Source of the DNA: Streptomyces tropicalis
GTDB lineage: Bacteria; Actinomycetota; Actinomycetes; Streptomycetales; Streptomycetaceae
Length of the DNA stretch: 64,000 bases
Assembly: GCF_029269835.1 (NCBI RefSeq)
Contig: NZ_JARJBB010000016.1
Span: 62,001-126,000, forward strand
Direction: 5' to 3'
Below, piece after piece: positions 38,603 to 47,957 of the stretch. The position numbers and the translations under genes were made by a program. The first letter of the stretch is position 1; each line of letters opens with the position of its first letter. The notes under the pieces were generated by a model. It saw nothing but the letters and a program-made list of their open reading frames with translations, was not told the origin of the DNA and did not search any database.

Positions 38603-39224
38603 GGAGCCCAAGGAGACCAAGCCCGGTTTCCTGAATCCCGTGGCCGGCTTCGGCGTGACCTTCAAGGCCATGTTCAAGAAGCGGCTGACCGAGCAGTACC
38701 CGGAGCAGAAGAAGACCACCGCTCCACGCTTCCACGGACGGCACCAGCTCAACCGCCATCCGGACGGCCTGGAGAAGTGCGTCGGCTGCGAGCTGTGCGC
38801 CTGGGCCTGCCCCGCCGACGCCATCTACGTGGAGGGCGCGGACAACACCGACGAGGAGCGCTACTCCCCGGGCGAGCGGTACGGCCGCGTCTACCAGATC
38901 AACTACGCCCGCTGCATCCTGTGCGGCCTGTGCATCGAGGCGTGCCCCACGCGCGCGCTGACGATGACGAACGAGTTCGAGCTGGCCGACTCCAGCCGCG
39001 CGAACCTCATCTACACCAAGGAGCAGCTGCTCGCCGGGCTCGACGAGGGCATGGTCGACTCCCCGCACGCCATCTACCCGGGGATGGACGAGCAGGACTA
39101 CTACCGGGGCCTGGTCACCGAGGCCGCCCCCGGCACGGTGCGCCAGGCCGCCGTCTCCCAGGGCGAGGAGCCCCGCCCGGCCGGCCCCTCGGGCGCGGCC
39201 GAGGACAAGGAGGTGGACGCATGA
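38595..39224 (+). CDS. nuoI: NADH-quinone oxidoreductase subunit I
   Basis: This 209-residue ferredoxin-like subunit has two 4Fe-4S motifs, CVGCELCAWACP and CILCGLCIEACP (clusters N6a and N6b). It carries electrons toward NuoB. ATG 38595 lies inside the nuoH end, with AAAGGAGG 6 nt upstream, the strongest ribosome site in the operon. It overlaps nuoJ by 4 bases. Confidence 0.97.
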   Translation: MAEEPKETKPGFLNPVAGFGVTFKAMFKKRLTEQYPEQKKTTAPRFHGRHQLNRHPDGLEKCVGCELCAWACPADAIYVEGADNTDEERYSPGERYGRVYQINYARCILCGLCIEACPTRALTMTNEFELADSSRANLIYTKEQLLAGLDEGMVDSPHAIYPGMDEQDYYRGLVTEAAPGTVRQAAVSQGEEPRPAGPSGAAEDKEVDA

Positions 39225-40060
39225 GCCAGCTCGCCGCCTACACCACCTCCACGGGCGAGGCCTTCCAGTTCTGGGTCCTCGGCACCGTGGCGGTGATCGG
39301 CGCCCTGTGCACCGTCTTCATGCGCAAGGCCGTCCACAGCGCGCTCTGCCTCGCGGGCACCATGATCGTGCTGGCGGTCTTCTACCTCGCCAACGGCGCC
39401 TACTTCCTCGGCATCGTGCAGATCGTCGTCTACACCGGCGCGATCATGATGCTGTTCCTGTTCGTGGTGATGCTGGTCGGCGTCACCGCGGCGGACTCCC
39501 TGAAGGAGACCATCAGGGGACAGCGCTGGCTGGCCCTGCTGTGCGGCGTCGGCTTCGCCGTCCTGCTGCTCGCGGGGATCGCCAACGCCTCCCTCAAGGA
39601 CTTCACCGGCATCGGCCGGGCGAACGCGAACGGCAATGTGCAGGGCCTCGCGGCCCTCATCTTCACCCGGTACGTGTTCGCCTTCGAAATCACCGGCGCC
39701 CTGCTCATCACGGCCGCCGTCGGCGCGATGGTGCTCACCCACCGCGAGCGCACCGAGCGGGCCCGCACCCAGCGGGAGCTGGCGGAGCAGCGCGTGAGGG
39801 ACGGCAAGCACCTGCCGCCGCTGCCCGCGCCCGGCGTCTACGCCCGGCACAACGCGGTGGACATCGCGGGCCTGCTGCCCGACGGCACCCCGTCGGAGCT
39901 GACGGTCAGCCGGACGCTGCGCGAGCGCGGCCAGGTCCGCGACGTGTCCGCCGAGGCGCTGGGCGACCTCAAGGCCCTGGAGCAGCGCGCCGAGGAGCGC
40001 CTGGAGCGGACCGCGGTCGAACCGGCGACGTCCCAGCGGCCCGAGGAGGCGGCGAAGTGA
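39221..40060 (+). CDS. nuoJ: NADH-quinone oxidoreductase subunit J with long C-terminal tail
   Basis: The 279-residue membrane subunit has five helices in its first ~170 residues, including GIVQIVVYTGAIMMLFLFVV. A hydrophilic tail of about 100 residues rich in Arg, Glu and Pro follows, making it longer than the usual ~180-residue NuoJ. The tail probably lies in the cytoplasm. The ATG and stop both overlap neighbours by 4 bases (nuoI, nuoK). Confidence 0.95.
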   Translation: MSQLAAYTTSTGEAFQFWVLGTVAVIGALCTVFMRKAVHSALCLAGTMIVLAVFYLANGAYFLGIVQIVVYTGAIMMLFLFVVMLVGVTAADSLKETIRGQRWLALLCGVGFAVLLLAGIANASLKDFTGIGRANANGNVQGLAALIFTRYVFAFEITGALLITAAVGAMVLTHRERTERARTQRELAEQRVRDGKHLPPLPAPGVYARHNAVDIAGLLPDGTPSELTVSRTLRERGQVRDVSAEALGDLKALEQRAEERLERTAVEPATSQRPEEAAK

Positions 40061-40356
40061 ACCCGGTCAACTACCTCTACCTCGCCGCCCTGCTGTTCAC
40101 GATCGGCGCCACCGGCGTCCTGATCCGGCGGAACGCCATCGTGGTCTTCATGTGCATCGAGCTGATGCTGAACGCCTGCAACCTCGCGTTCGTCGTCTTC
40201 TCCCGCATGCACGGCAACCTCGACGGCCAGATCATCGCCTTCTTCACGATGGTCGTCGCCGCAGCGGAGGTCGTGGTCGGACTCGCGATCATCGTGTCGC
40301 TGTTCCGTTCCCGCCACTCGGCCTCGGTCGACGACGCCAGCCTGATGAAGCTGTAA
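40057..40356 (+). CDS. nuoK: NADH-quinone oxidoreductase subunit K
   Basis: The 99-residue, three-helix membrane subunit has the conserved acidic residues in VFMCIELMLNACNL and VAAAEVVVGLAI. It links the proton path between NuoJ and NuoN. The GTG overlaps nuoJ by 4 bases; nuoL starts 15 bp after the stop. Confidence 0.97.
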   Translation: MNPVNYLYLAALLFTIGATGVLIRRNAIVVFMCIELMLNACNLAFVVFSRMHGNLDGQIIAFFTMVVAAAEVVVGLAIIVSLFRSRHSASVDDASLMKL

Positions 40357-40371
40357 GGGGTCGGAAGAATC

Positions 40372-42291
40372 GTGGAGAACCTGATTGCGCTGCTCATCGC
40401 GGCGCCCCTGCTCGGAGCGGCCGTCCTCCTGGTCGGCGGCCGGCGGCTCGACGCCGTCGGCCACTGGATCGGCACGCTCCTGTCGACCGCCTCCTTCGTG
40501 ATCGGCGCGGTCCTCTTCGTCGGTCTGCTCGGCCGGAGCGCCGACGACCGCACGCTGATCCAGCACCTGTACACCTGGATCCCGGTGGAGAGCTTCCAGG
40601 CGGACGTCACGTTCCGCCTGGACCAGCTGTCCATGACGTTCGTGCTGCTGATCACCGGCGTCGGCTCGCTGATCCACCTGTACTCCGTCGGGTACATGGA
40701 GCACGACGAGCGCCGCCGCCGCTTCTTCGGCTACCTCAACCTGTTCCTCGCGGCGATGCTGCTGCTCGTCCTCGCCGACAACTACCTTCTGCTGTACGTC
40801 GGCTGGGAGGGCGTCGGTCTCGCCTCCTACCTGCTGATCGGCTTCTGGCAGCACAAGCCCAGCGCGGCCACCGCGGCGAAGAAGGCCTTCCTGGTCAACC
40901 GCGTCGGCGACATGGGCCTGTCCATCGCGATCATGCTGATGTTCACGACGTTCGGATCGTTCGCCTTCGGCCCCGTCTTCGGGCACGTCGGCGGCACCTC
41001 CGAGGGCCGCCTCACCGCCATCGGCCTGATGCTGCTGCTCGCCGCGTGCGGCAAGTCCGCCCAGGTGCCGCTGCAGTCCTGGCTCGGGGACGCCATGGAG
41101 GGCCCGACCCCGGTCTCCGCCCTCATCCACGCGGCGACCATGGTGACCGCCGGCGTCTACCTGATCGTCCGCTCCTCGGCGATCTTCAACGCGGCCCCCG
41201 ACGCCCAGCTCGTGGTCACCGTCGTCGGTGGGGTCACGCTGCTGTTCGGTGCGATCGTCGGTTGCGCCAAGGACGACATCAAGAAGGCGCTGGCCGGCTC
41301 GACCATGTCCCAGATCGGGTACATGGTGCTGGCCGCCGGCCTCGGCCCCATCGGCTACGTCTTCGCGATCATGCACCTGGTGACGCACGGCTTCTTCAAG
41401 GCCGGCCTGTTCCTCGGCGCCGGCTCGGTGATGCACGGCATGAACGACGAGGTCGACATGCGCCGTTACGGCGGCCTGCGGAAGTACATGCCGATCACGT
41501 TCATCACCTTCGGACTCGGCTACCTGGCCATCATCGGCTTCCCGGGCCTGTCCGGCTTCTTCTCCAAGGACAAGATCATCGAGGCGGCCTTCGCCAAGGG
41601 CGGCACCGAGGGCTGGATCCTCGGCGGCGCGGCCCTGGTCGGCGCGGCCCTCACGGCGTTCTACATGACGCGCGTCATGCTGATGACGTTCTTCGGCGAG
41701 GAGCGCTGGCGCACCGGGTCGGGGGCCGCGGCGGACGGACACGACGGGCACGGCGAGCCGCACCCGCACGAGTCGCCGGGCATCATGACGATCCCGATGA
41801 TGGTCCTGGCCGTCGGCTCGGTCTTCGCCGGCTTCTTCTTCAACCTCGGCGACCGCTTCCTGCACTGGCTGGAGCCGGTCACCGGCCACAGCGAGGGCCA
41901 CTCCCCGGTCAGTGCGCTCACCGTCACCGGCGCCACGATGGTGTGCCTGGTCGTCGGCGTCGCCGTCGCCTGGGCCCAGTACGGCCGCAAGCCGGTCCCG
42001 GCCGCCGCCCCGCGGGGGTCGCTGCTCACCCGGGCCGCCCGGCGCGACCTGCTCCAGGACGACTTCAACCACGTCGTCCTCGTCCGCGGCGGCGAGCACC
42101 TGACGCGGTCCCTGGTCTACGTCGACCACACCCTGGTCGACGGCGTCGTCAACGGCACGGCCGCCTCCTTCGGCGGTCTGTCCGGACGCCTGCGCCGGCT
42201 GCAGAACGGCTTCGCGCGGTCCTACGCGGTCTCGATGTTCGGCGGTGCGGCACTCCTCGTCGCCGCGACCCTGCTGATGAGGGCGGTCTGA
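40372..42291 (+). CDS. nuoL: NADH-quinone oxidoreductase subunit L, antiporter-like
   Basis: The 639-residue membrane subunit contains the antiporter core from about 60 to 400 with the conserved Glu/Lys path and MEGPTPVSALIHAATMVTAG. A hydrophilic loop rich in His, Asp and Gly lies around 447-467. A lateral amphipathic helix in the C-terminal part is expected for the family. It is one of three proton-pumping modules. The GTG is 15 bp after nuoK and the stop is 5 bp before nuoM. Confidence 0.96.
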   Translation: MENLIALLIAAPLLGAAVLLVGGRRLDAVGHWIGTLLSTASFVIGAVLFVGLLGRSADDRTLIQHLYTWIPVESFQADVTFRLDQLSMTFVLLITGVGSLIHLYSVGYMEHDERRRRFFGYLNLFLAAMLLLVLADNYLLLYVGWEGVGLASYLLIGFWQHKPSAATAAKKAFLVNRVGDMGLSIAIMLMFTTFGSFAFGPVFGHVGGTSEGRLTAIGLMLLLAACGKSAQVPLQSWLGDAMEGPTPVSALIHAATMVTAGVYLIVRSSAIFNAAPDAQLVVTVVGGVTLLFGAIVGCAKDDIKKALAGSTMSQIGYMVLAAGLGPIGYVFAIMHLVTHGFFKAGLFLGAGSVMHGMNDEVDMRRYGGLRKYMPITFITFGLGYLAIIGFPGLSGFFSKDKIIEAAFAKGGTEGWILGGAALVGAALTAFYMTRVMLMTFFGEERWRTGSGAAADGHDGHGEPHPHESPGIMTIPMMVLAVGSVFAGFFFNLGDRFLHWLEPVTGHSEGHSPVSALTVTGATMVCLVVGVAVAWAQYGRKPVPAAAPRGSLLTRAARRDLLQDDFNHVVLVRGGEHLTRSLVYVDHTLVDGVVNGTAASFGGLSGRLRRLQNGFARSYAVSMFGGAALLVAATLLMRAV

Positions 42292-42296
42292 TACCG

Positions 42297-43868
42297 ATGT
42301 CCTTTCCTCTGCTCACCGCGACAGCGGCACTCCCGGCCGTCGGCGCGGTCGCCACGGCCGCGGTCCCGGCCGCCCGGCGCACCGCCGCCAAGTGGCTGGC
42401 GCTGCTGGTCTCCCTCGGCACGCTCGCGCTCGCGGCCGTCGTCCTGGTCCGCTTCGACCCGGGCGGCGCCCGCTACCAGCTCACCGAGTCCCACGCCTGG
42501 ATCGCCGCCTTCGGCGTCCGGTACGAACTGGGCGTGGACGGCATCGCGGTGGCGCTGGTCGCGCTGACCGCCCTGCTGATCCCGTTCATCGTGCTCGCGG
42601 GCTGGCACGACGCCGACCCGCTGGAGACCGGCAGTCGCCGCTGGCGGCCCACCCAGGGCTTCTTCGCCCTGATCCTGGCCGTCGAGGCGATGGTGATCGT
42701 CTCCTTCGAGGCCACCGACGTCTTCCTCTTCTACATCTTCTTCGAAGCCATGCTCATCCCGATGTACTTCCTCATCGGCGGCTTCGGGGACCGTGCCCAC
42801 GAGCACGGCGAGGAGGCGGCGTCCACCCAGCGGTCGTACGCCGCGGTGAAGTTCCTCCTCTACAACCTGGTCGGCGGCCTGATCATGCTGGCCGCGGTGA
42901 TCGGCCTCTACGTGGTCGCCGGGAACTTCTCGCTCACCGAGATCGTGCAGGCCCGCGCCAACGGCACGCTGCACATGGCGACCAGCACGGAGCGCTGGCT
43001 GTTCCTCGGCTTCTTCTTCGCCTTCGCGGTGAAGGCGCCGCTGTGGCCGCTGCACACCTGGCTGCCCAACGCGATGGGGGAGGCCACCGCCCCGGTCGCC
43101 GTCCTGATCACGGCGGTGGTCGACAAGGTGGGCACCTTCGCGATGCTCCGCTTCTGCCTCCAGCTCTTCCCGGACGCCAGCAAGTGGGCCACGCCGGTCA
43201 TCCTGGTCCTCGCCCTGATCAGCATCGTCTACGGAGCGCTGCTCGCGGTGGGCCAGCGCGACATCAAGCGCCTGGTGGCGTACGCGTCCATCTCGCACTT
43301 CGGCTTCATCGTCCTCGGCATCTTCGCGATGACCAGCCAGGGCCAGTCCGGGGCGACGCTCTACATGGTCAACCACGGGATCTCGACCGCGGCGCTGATG
43401 CTGGTCGCCGGCTTCCTGATCTCGCGCCGCGGCTCCCGGCTCATCGCCGACTACGGAGGGGTGCAGAAGGTCGCCCCGGTGCTCGCCGGCACCTTCCTGA
43501 TCGGCGGCCTGGCGACGCTGTCGCTGCCCGGGCTCGCGCCCTTCGTCAGCGAGTTCCTGGTCCTGGTCGGCACGTTCACGCGTTATCCGGCGGCCGGCGT
43601 CGTGGCCACCCTCGGCATCGTGCTGGCAGCGTTGTACACCCTGGTCCTCTACCAGCGCACGATGACGGGCCCGGTCCGCCCGGAGGTCTCGGCCATGCCG
43701 GACCTGAGGGCACGTGAACTGCTGGTGGTCGCCCCGCTGGTCGTGCTGCTGATCTTCCTGGGCGTCTACCCGAAGCCCGTCACGGACATCGTCAATCCGG
43801 CGGTCAGGCAGACCATGTCGGACACGCACCAGACCGACCCCAAGCCCGAGGTGGAGGCCGCCAAGTGA
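42297..43868 (+). CDS. nuoM: NADH-quinone oxidoreductase subunit M, antiporter-like
   Basis: The 523-residue membrane subunit has about 14 helices and the conserved motifs FFEAMLIPMYFLIG, KAPLWPLHTWLPNAMGEATA and VNHGISTAALML. It forms a proton half-channel. ATG 42297 is followed by 523 codons to the stop; a longer in-frame reading from nuoK onwards crosses nuoL and is rejected. It overlaps nuoN by 4 bases. Confidence 0.96.
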   Translation: MSFPLLTATAALPAVGAVATAAVPAARRTAAKWLALLVSLGTLALAAVVLVRFDPGGARYQLTESHAWIAAFGVRYELGVDGIAVALVALTALLIPFIVLAGWHDADPLETGSRRWRPTQGFFALILAVEAMVIVSFEATDVFLFYIFFEAMLIPMYFLIGGFGDRAHEHGEEAASTQRSYAAVKFLLYNLVGGLIMLAAVIGLYVVAGNFSLTEIVQARANGTLHMATSTERWLFLGFFFAFAVKAPLWPLHTWLPNAMGEATAPVAVLITAVVDKVGTFAMLRFCLQLFPDASKWATPVILVLALISIVYGALLAVGQRDIKRLVAYASISHFGFIVLGIFAMTSQGQSGATLYMVNHGISTAALMLVAGFLISRRGSRLIADYGGVQKVAPVLAGTFLIGGLATLSLPGLAPFVSEFLVLVGTFTRYPAAGVVATLGIVLAALYTLVLYQRTMTGPVRPEVSAMPDLRARELLVVAPLVVLLIFLGVYPKPVTDIVNPAVRQTMSDTHQTDPKPEVEAAK

Positions 43869-45514
43869 ACGCAGCAGCCGTCCACAGCCTGTGGACAACC
43901 GCGGCCGACCCGATCGCGAAGATCGACGCGCCGAAGATCGAATACGGGCAGCTGTCGCCCATCCTGATCGTCGTGGGCGCGGCGCTCGTCGGGGTGCTGG
44001 TCGAGGCGTTCGTCCCGCGCAAGGCCCGTTACCACGCCCAGCTCTTCGTGTCCGCCGTCGCGCTCGCGGCCGCCTTCGCCGCGGTGATCGCGCTGGCCGC
44101 CGACGGATACGGCACCACCAAGGCGCACATCGCGGCGATGGGCGCCGTCGCCGTCGACGGACCCGCGCTGTTCCTGCAGGGCACGATCCTGCTGGCCGGT
44201 CTGGTGGGCCTGTTCACCTTCGCCGAACGGCGTCTGGACCCGGAGGCGCACGGCAACCGCGTCGACTCCTTCGCCGCGCAGGCCGCCTCCGTGCCGGGCA
44301 GCGACAGCGAGAAGGCCGCGGTGAAGGCCGGCTTCACCACCACCGAGGTCTTCCCGCTGCTGCTGTTCGCCGTCGGCGGCATGCTGGTCTTCCCCGCGGC
44401 CAACGACCTGCTGACGCTGTTCGTGGCCCTGGAGGTCTTCTCGCTGCCGCTGTACCTGCTGTGCGCGGTGGCCCGCCGCAAGCGGCTGCTGTCGCAGGAG
44501 GCCGCGGTCAAGTACTTCCTGCTCGGCGCCTTCGCCTCCGCGTTCACCCTGTTCGGCATCGCCCTGCTCTACGGGTACGCCGGCTCCGTGTCCTACGCGA
44601 CGATCGCCCAGGTCGTCGACGGCAACGTGCCGAACGTCGACCCGGCCCTGGCCGACACCATGGGCAACGACGCGCTGCTGCTGATCGGCGCCGCGATGGT
44701 CGTCATGGGCCTGCTGTTCAAGGTGGGCGCGGTGCCGTTCCACATGTGGACGCCCGACGTCTACCAGGGCGCGCCGACCCCGGTCACCGGCTTCATGGCC
44801 GCGGCGACCAAGGTGGCCGCGTTCGGCGCGCTGCTGCGGCTGCTGTACGTGGTCCTGCCGGGGATGCGCTGGGACTGGCGGCCGGTGATGTGGGCCGTCG
44901 CCATCCTGACCATGCTGGGCGGCGCGATCGTCGCGATCACGCAGACCGACATCAAGCGGCTGCTGGCGTACTCCTCGATCGCGCACGCCGGCTTCATCCT
45001 CGCGGGTGTCATCGCGACCTCGAAGAACGGCGTCTCGTCGGTCCTGTTCTACCTGGCGGCGTACTCCTTCGTGACGATCGGCGCCTTCGCCGTGGTGACG
45101 CTGGTGCGCGACGCGGGCGGCGAGGCGACGCACCTGTCGAAGTGGGCCGGCCTCGGCCGCCGCTCTCCGCTGGTGGCGGCCGTGTTCGCGGTGTTCCTGC
45201 TGGCCTTCGCCGGCATCCCGCTGACCTCCGGCTTCGCCGGGAAGTTCGCCGTGTTCAAGGCGGCGGCCCAGGGCGGCGCGGCCCCGCTGGTCGTGATCGG
45301 TGTGATCTCCTCGGCGATCGCGGCGTTCTTCTACATCCGGGTGATCGTGCTGATGTTCTTCAGCGAGCCGCGGCCGGAGGGCCCCACGGTGGCCGTGCCG
45401 TCGCCGCTGACGACGACCGCGATCGCCTTCGGCGTGGTGGTCACGGTCGTGCTCGGTGTGGCGCCGCAGTACTTCCTGGACCTGGCGAACCAGGCCAGCG
45501 TCTTCGTCCGCTGA
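43865..45514 (+). CDS. nuoN: NADH-quinone oxidoreductase subunit N, antiporter-like
   Basis: The 549-residue membrane subunit has about 14 helices and conserved segments GAVPFHMWTPDVYQGAPTP and TDIKRLLAYSSIAHAGF. It pairs with NuoK as the third antiporter-like module. A non-conserved loop follows the first ~35 residues. The GTG overlaps nuoM by 4 bases. It ends the operon; a strong hairpin follows. Confidence 0.96.
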   Translation: MNAAAVHSLWTTAADPIAKIDAPKIEYGQLSPILIVVGAALVGVLVEAFVPRKARYHAQLFVSAVALAAAFAAVIALAADGYGTTKAHIAAMGAVAVDGPALFLQGTILLAGLVGLFTFAERRLDPEAHGNRVDSFAAQAASVPGSDSEKAAVKAGFTTTEVFPLLLFAVGGMLVFPAANDLLTLFVALEVFSLPLYLLCAVARRKRLLSQEAAVKYFLLGAFASAFTLFGIALLYGYAGSVSYATIAQVVDGNVPNVDPALADTMGNDALLLIGAAMVVMGLLFKVGAVPFHMWTPDVYQGAPTPVTGFMAAATKVAAFGALLRLLYVVLPGMRWDWRPVMWAVAILTMLGGAIVAITQTDIKRLLAYSSIAHAGFILAGVIATSKNGVSSVLFYLAAYSFVTIGAFAVVTLVRDAGGEATHLSKWAGLGRRSPLVAAVFAVFLLAFAGIPLTSGFAGKFAVFKAAAQGGAAPLVVIGVISSAIAAFFYIRVIVLMFFSEPRPEGPTVAVPSPLTTTAIAFGVVVTVVLGVAPQYFLDLANQASVFVR

Positions 45515-45531
45515 TCCGCCCGGCATCCACC

Positions 45532-45572
45532 GCCACCGCCCGGCGCCTCCCCGTGAGGCGCCGGGCGGTGGC
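45532..45572 (+). terminator. 18-bp perfect hairpin, nuo operon terminator
   Basis: An 18-bp arm beginning GCCACCGCCCGG pairs perfectly with its complement at 45555-45572 across a 5-nt loop. It starts 18 bp after the nuoN stop. No other terminator of similar strength was noticed between nuoA and nuoN. Confidence 0.75.
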
Positions 45573-45719
45573 GTACCGGGTGCGTACCGGGCGGGGCGGC
45601 CCCGGGGACCGGGGAGGCGGTGGCCGGCCGGGGCGAGCCTGTGGACAACTCCACGGGGTGTCGGCGCGGACCCCTATCGTGGAGGCGTGGTCGAGGGACG
45701 ACGTACGGGGGACGAGACG

Positions 45720-47741
45720 ATGGGTGGGACGGGCGGTATCACCGATATGCCAGTGACGGAGAGCGAGGCGCTGGCCACGCTGAGCCGGGTCTTCGGATAC
45801 GAGGCCTTCCGGGGCGAGCAGGAAGCGATCATCGAGCACGTGGTGGCGGGCGGCGACGCCCTCGTGCTCATGCCCACCGGCGGCGGCAAGTCGCTGTGCT
45901 ACCAGATCCCGTCCCTGGTCAGACCGGGCACGGGCGTCGTCGTCTCCCCCCTGATCGCCCTCATGCAGGACCAGGTGGACGCGCTGCGGGCGCTGGGCGT
46001 GCGCGCCGGCTTCATCAACTCCACCCAGGACTTCGACGAGCGGCGCGTGGTCGAGGCGGAGTTCCTCGCCGGTGAGCTCGACCTGCTCTACCTCGCCCCT
46101 GAGCGGCTGCGCCTGGAGGCCACCCGCGACCTGCTGTCCCGGGGCAAGATCGCGGTCTTCGCGGTCGACGAGGCGCACTGCGTGTCCCAGTGGGGCCACG
46201 ACTTCCGCCCCGACTACCTGGCCCTGTCGATGCTCGGCGAGCGCTGGCCGGACGTGCCGCGGATCGCGCTCACGGCGACCGCCACCCGCGCGACGCACGA
46301 GGAGATCACCCAGCGGCTCGGCCTGCCCGGGGCCAGGCACTTCGTGGCCAGCTTCGACCGGCCCAACATCCAGTACCGCATCGTCCCCAAGACCGACCCG
46401 AAGAAGCAGCTGCTCGCCTTCCTCCGCCAGGAGCACGAGGGCGACGCCGGCATCGTGTACTGCCTCTCGCGCAACTCGGTCGAGCGGACCGCGGAGTTCC
46501 TCACCCGCAACGGCATCGAGGCCGTCCCGTACCACGCCGGCCTGGACGCGGGCACGCGCGCGGCGCACCAGTCCCGCTTCCTTCGGGAGGACGGCCTGGT
46601 CGTGGTCGCCACGATCGCCTTCGGCATGGGCATCGACAAGCCGGACGTGCGGTTCGTCGCCCACCTGGACCTGCCGAAGTCCGTCGAGGGCTACTACCAG
46701 GAGACCGGTCGCGCCGGCCGCGACGGACTGCCCTCCACGGCCTGGATGGCCTACGGGCTGGGCGACGTCGTCCAGCAGCGCAAGCTGATCCAGTCCGGGG
46801 AGGGGGACGAGGCGTTCCGCCGCCGGGCCGCCGCCCACCTGGACGCGATGCTCGCCCTGTGCGAGACGGTCGACTGCCGCCGGGGCCGACTGCTCGCCTA
46901 CTTCGGCCAGGACCCGGACCCGGCCGGCTGCGGCAACTGCGACACCTGCCTCACCCCGCCCGAGACCTGGGACGGCACGGTCGCGGCGCAGAAGGCGCTC
47001 TCGGCGGTGGTGCGGCTGCAGCGGGAGCGGGGCCAGAAGTTCGGCGCGGGGCAGATCATCGACATCCTGCTCGGGAAGCGCACCGCCAAGGTGATCCAGT
47101 TCGACCACGACCAGCTGTCCGTGTTCGGCATCGGCGAGGAGCTGACCGAGGGCGAGTGGCGCGGCGTGGTCCGGCAGCTGCTGGCGCAGGGACTGCTCGC
47201 CGTCGAGGGCGAGTACGGCACGCTGGTCCTCACCGACACGAGCCCCTCGGTGCTGCGGCGCGAGCGGGAGGTGCCGCTGCGCAAGGAGCCGAAGAAGCCG
47301 GCCGCGGCACGGTCCGGCTCGGCGACCCCGGGACGGGGGAAGGTCCGGGCCGCGGTGGCCGAGCTGCCCGAGGAACTGCAGCCCGCCTTCGAGGCCCTGC
47401 GCGCCTGGCGCGCCGAGCAGGCACGCGAGCAGGGCGTCCCGGCGTACGTCATCTTCCACGACGCCACGCTCCGGGAGATCGTCATGGTCCGCCCGGGGAG
47501 CGTGGCCGAACTGGGCACGATCGGCGGCGTCGGAGAGAAGAAGCTGGCCACGTACGGCGAGGGGGTCCTGGCGGTGCTGGCGTCGCTGGACGCCCCGGCG
47601 TCCGCAGGCCACCCGGCGCCGGAGGGCGGCCCGGCCCGGCCGGGCGCGTCCGGCACCGCAGCCGCGGGGGTTGCGGCGAGCGACGACCACTGGCCGGACG
47701 AGGAGCCGGACCTCGGCCCGGAACCGGACGACTGGGCCTGA
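45720..47741 (+). CDS. recQ: ATP-dependent DNA helicase RecQ
   Basis: The 673-residue superfamily 2 helicase has Walker A MPTGGGKSLC, the DEAH box DEAHCVSQWGHDFRPDY and the QETGRAGRDG motif VI. The zinc-binding cysteines follow (CETVDC and AGCGNCDTC), then the RQC winged helix (about 430-520) and an HRDC domain near 565-635. It unwinds DNA 3' to 5' in recombination and repair. ATG 45720 (GGGGGA 7 nt upstream) is used; GTG 45687 is an alternative with TATCGT 6 nt before it. Confidence 0.95.
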   Translation: MGGTGGITDMPVTESEALATLSRVFGYEAFRGEQEAIIEHVVAGGDALVLMPTGGGKSLCYQIPSLVRPGTGVVVSPLIALMQDQVDALRALGVRAGFINSTQDFDERRVVEAEFLAGELDLLYLAPERLRLEATRDLLSRGKIAVFAVDEAHCVSQWGHDFRPDYLALSMLGERWPDVPRIALTATATRATHEEITQRLGLPGARHFVASFDRPNIQYRIVPKTDPKKQLLAFLRQEHEGDAGIVYCLSRNSVERTAEFLTRNGIEAVPYHAGLDAGTRAAHQSRFLREDGLVVVATIAFGMGIDKPDVRFVAHLDLPKSVEGYYQETGRAGRDGLPSTAWMAYGLGDVVQQRKLIQSGEGDEAFRRRAAAHLDAMLALCETVDCRRGRLLAYFGQDPDPAGCGNCDTCLTPPETWDGTVAAQKALSAVVRLQRERGQKFGAGQIIDILLGKRTAKVIQFDHDQLSVFGIGEELTEGEWRGVVRQLLAQGLLAVEGEYGTLVLTDTSPSVLRREREVPLRKEPKKPAAARSGSATPGRGKVRAAVAELPEELQPAFEALRAWRAEQAREQGVPAYVIFHDATLREIVMVRPGSVAELGTIGGVGEKKLATYGEGVLAVLASLDAPASAGHPAPEGGPARPGASGTAAAGVAASDDHWPDEEPDLGPEPDDWA

Positions 47742-47765
47742 GCCGCCTTCCCGTCGCGGCCGTGT

Positions 47766-47813
47766 CCCGCCCCGCCCCCGTCCCGGCCTCGGGCCGGGGT
47801 GGAGCGGGGCGGG
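47766..47813. terminator. Compound hairpin between recQ and the M56 gene
   Basis: An outer 10-bp stem (CCCGCCCCGC/GCGGGGCGGG) encloses an inner CCCGGCC/GGCCGGG hairpin, 25 bp after the recQ stop. It is a likely terminator for recQ and possibly for the convergent M56 gene. Confidence 0.55.
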
Positions 47814-47957
47814 TGCGTACCGGCCCGGGGCCGGCCGTGAGGCGGCGGCACCGGGCGCCTGCCCGGCAGGTGGCGGCACCGGGCGGGCGGCACCGCGCCG
47901 GAGCGCACGGGTTCGGTCCGCGGGCCGGGATGGAGGCCGCAGTGCGGGTGCGGGCGG

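Noticed and set aside
39838..42129. Long minus-strand frame opposite nuoJ-L
   Set aside because: It is an Asp/Arg/Gln/Glu-rich antisense shadow of nuo genes with no domain or start signal.
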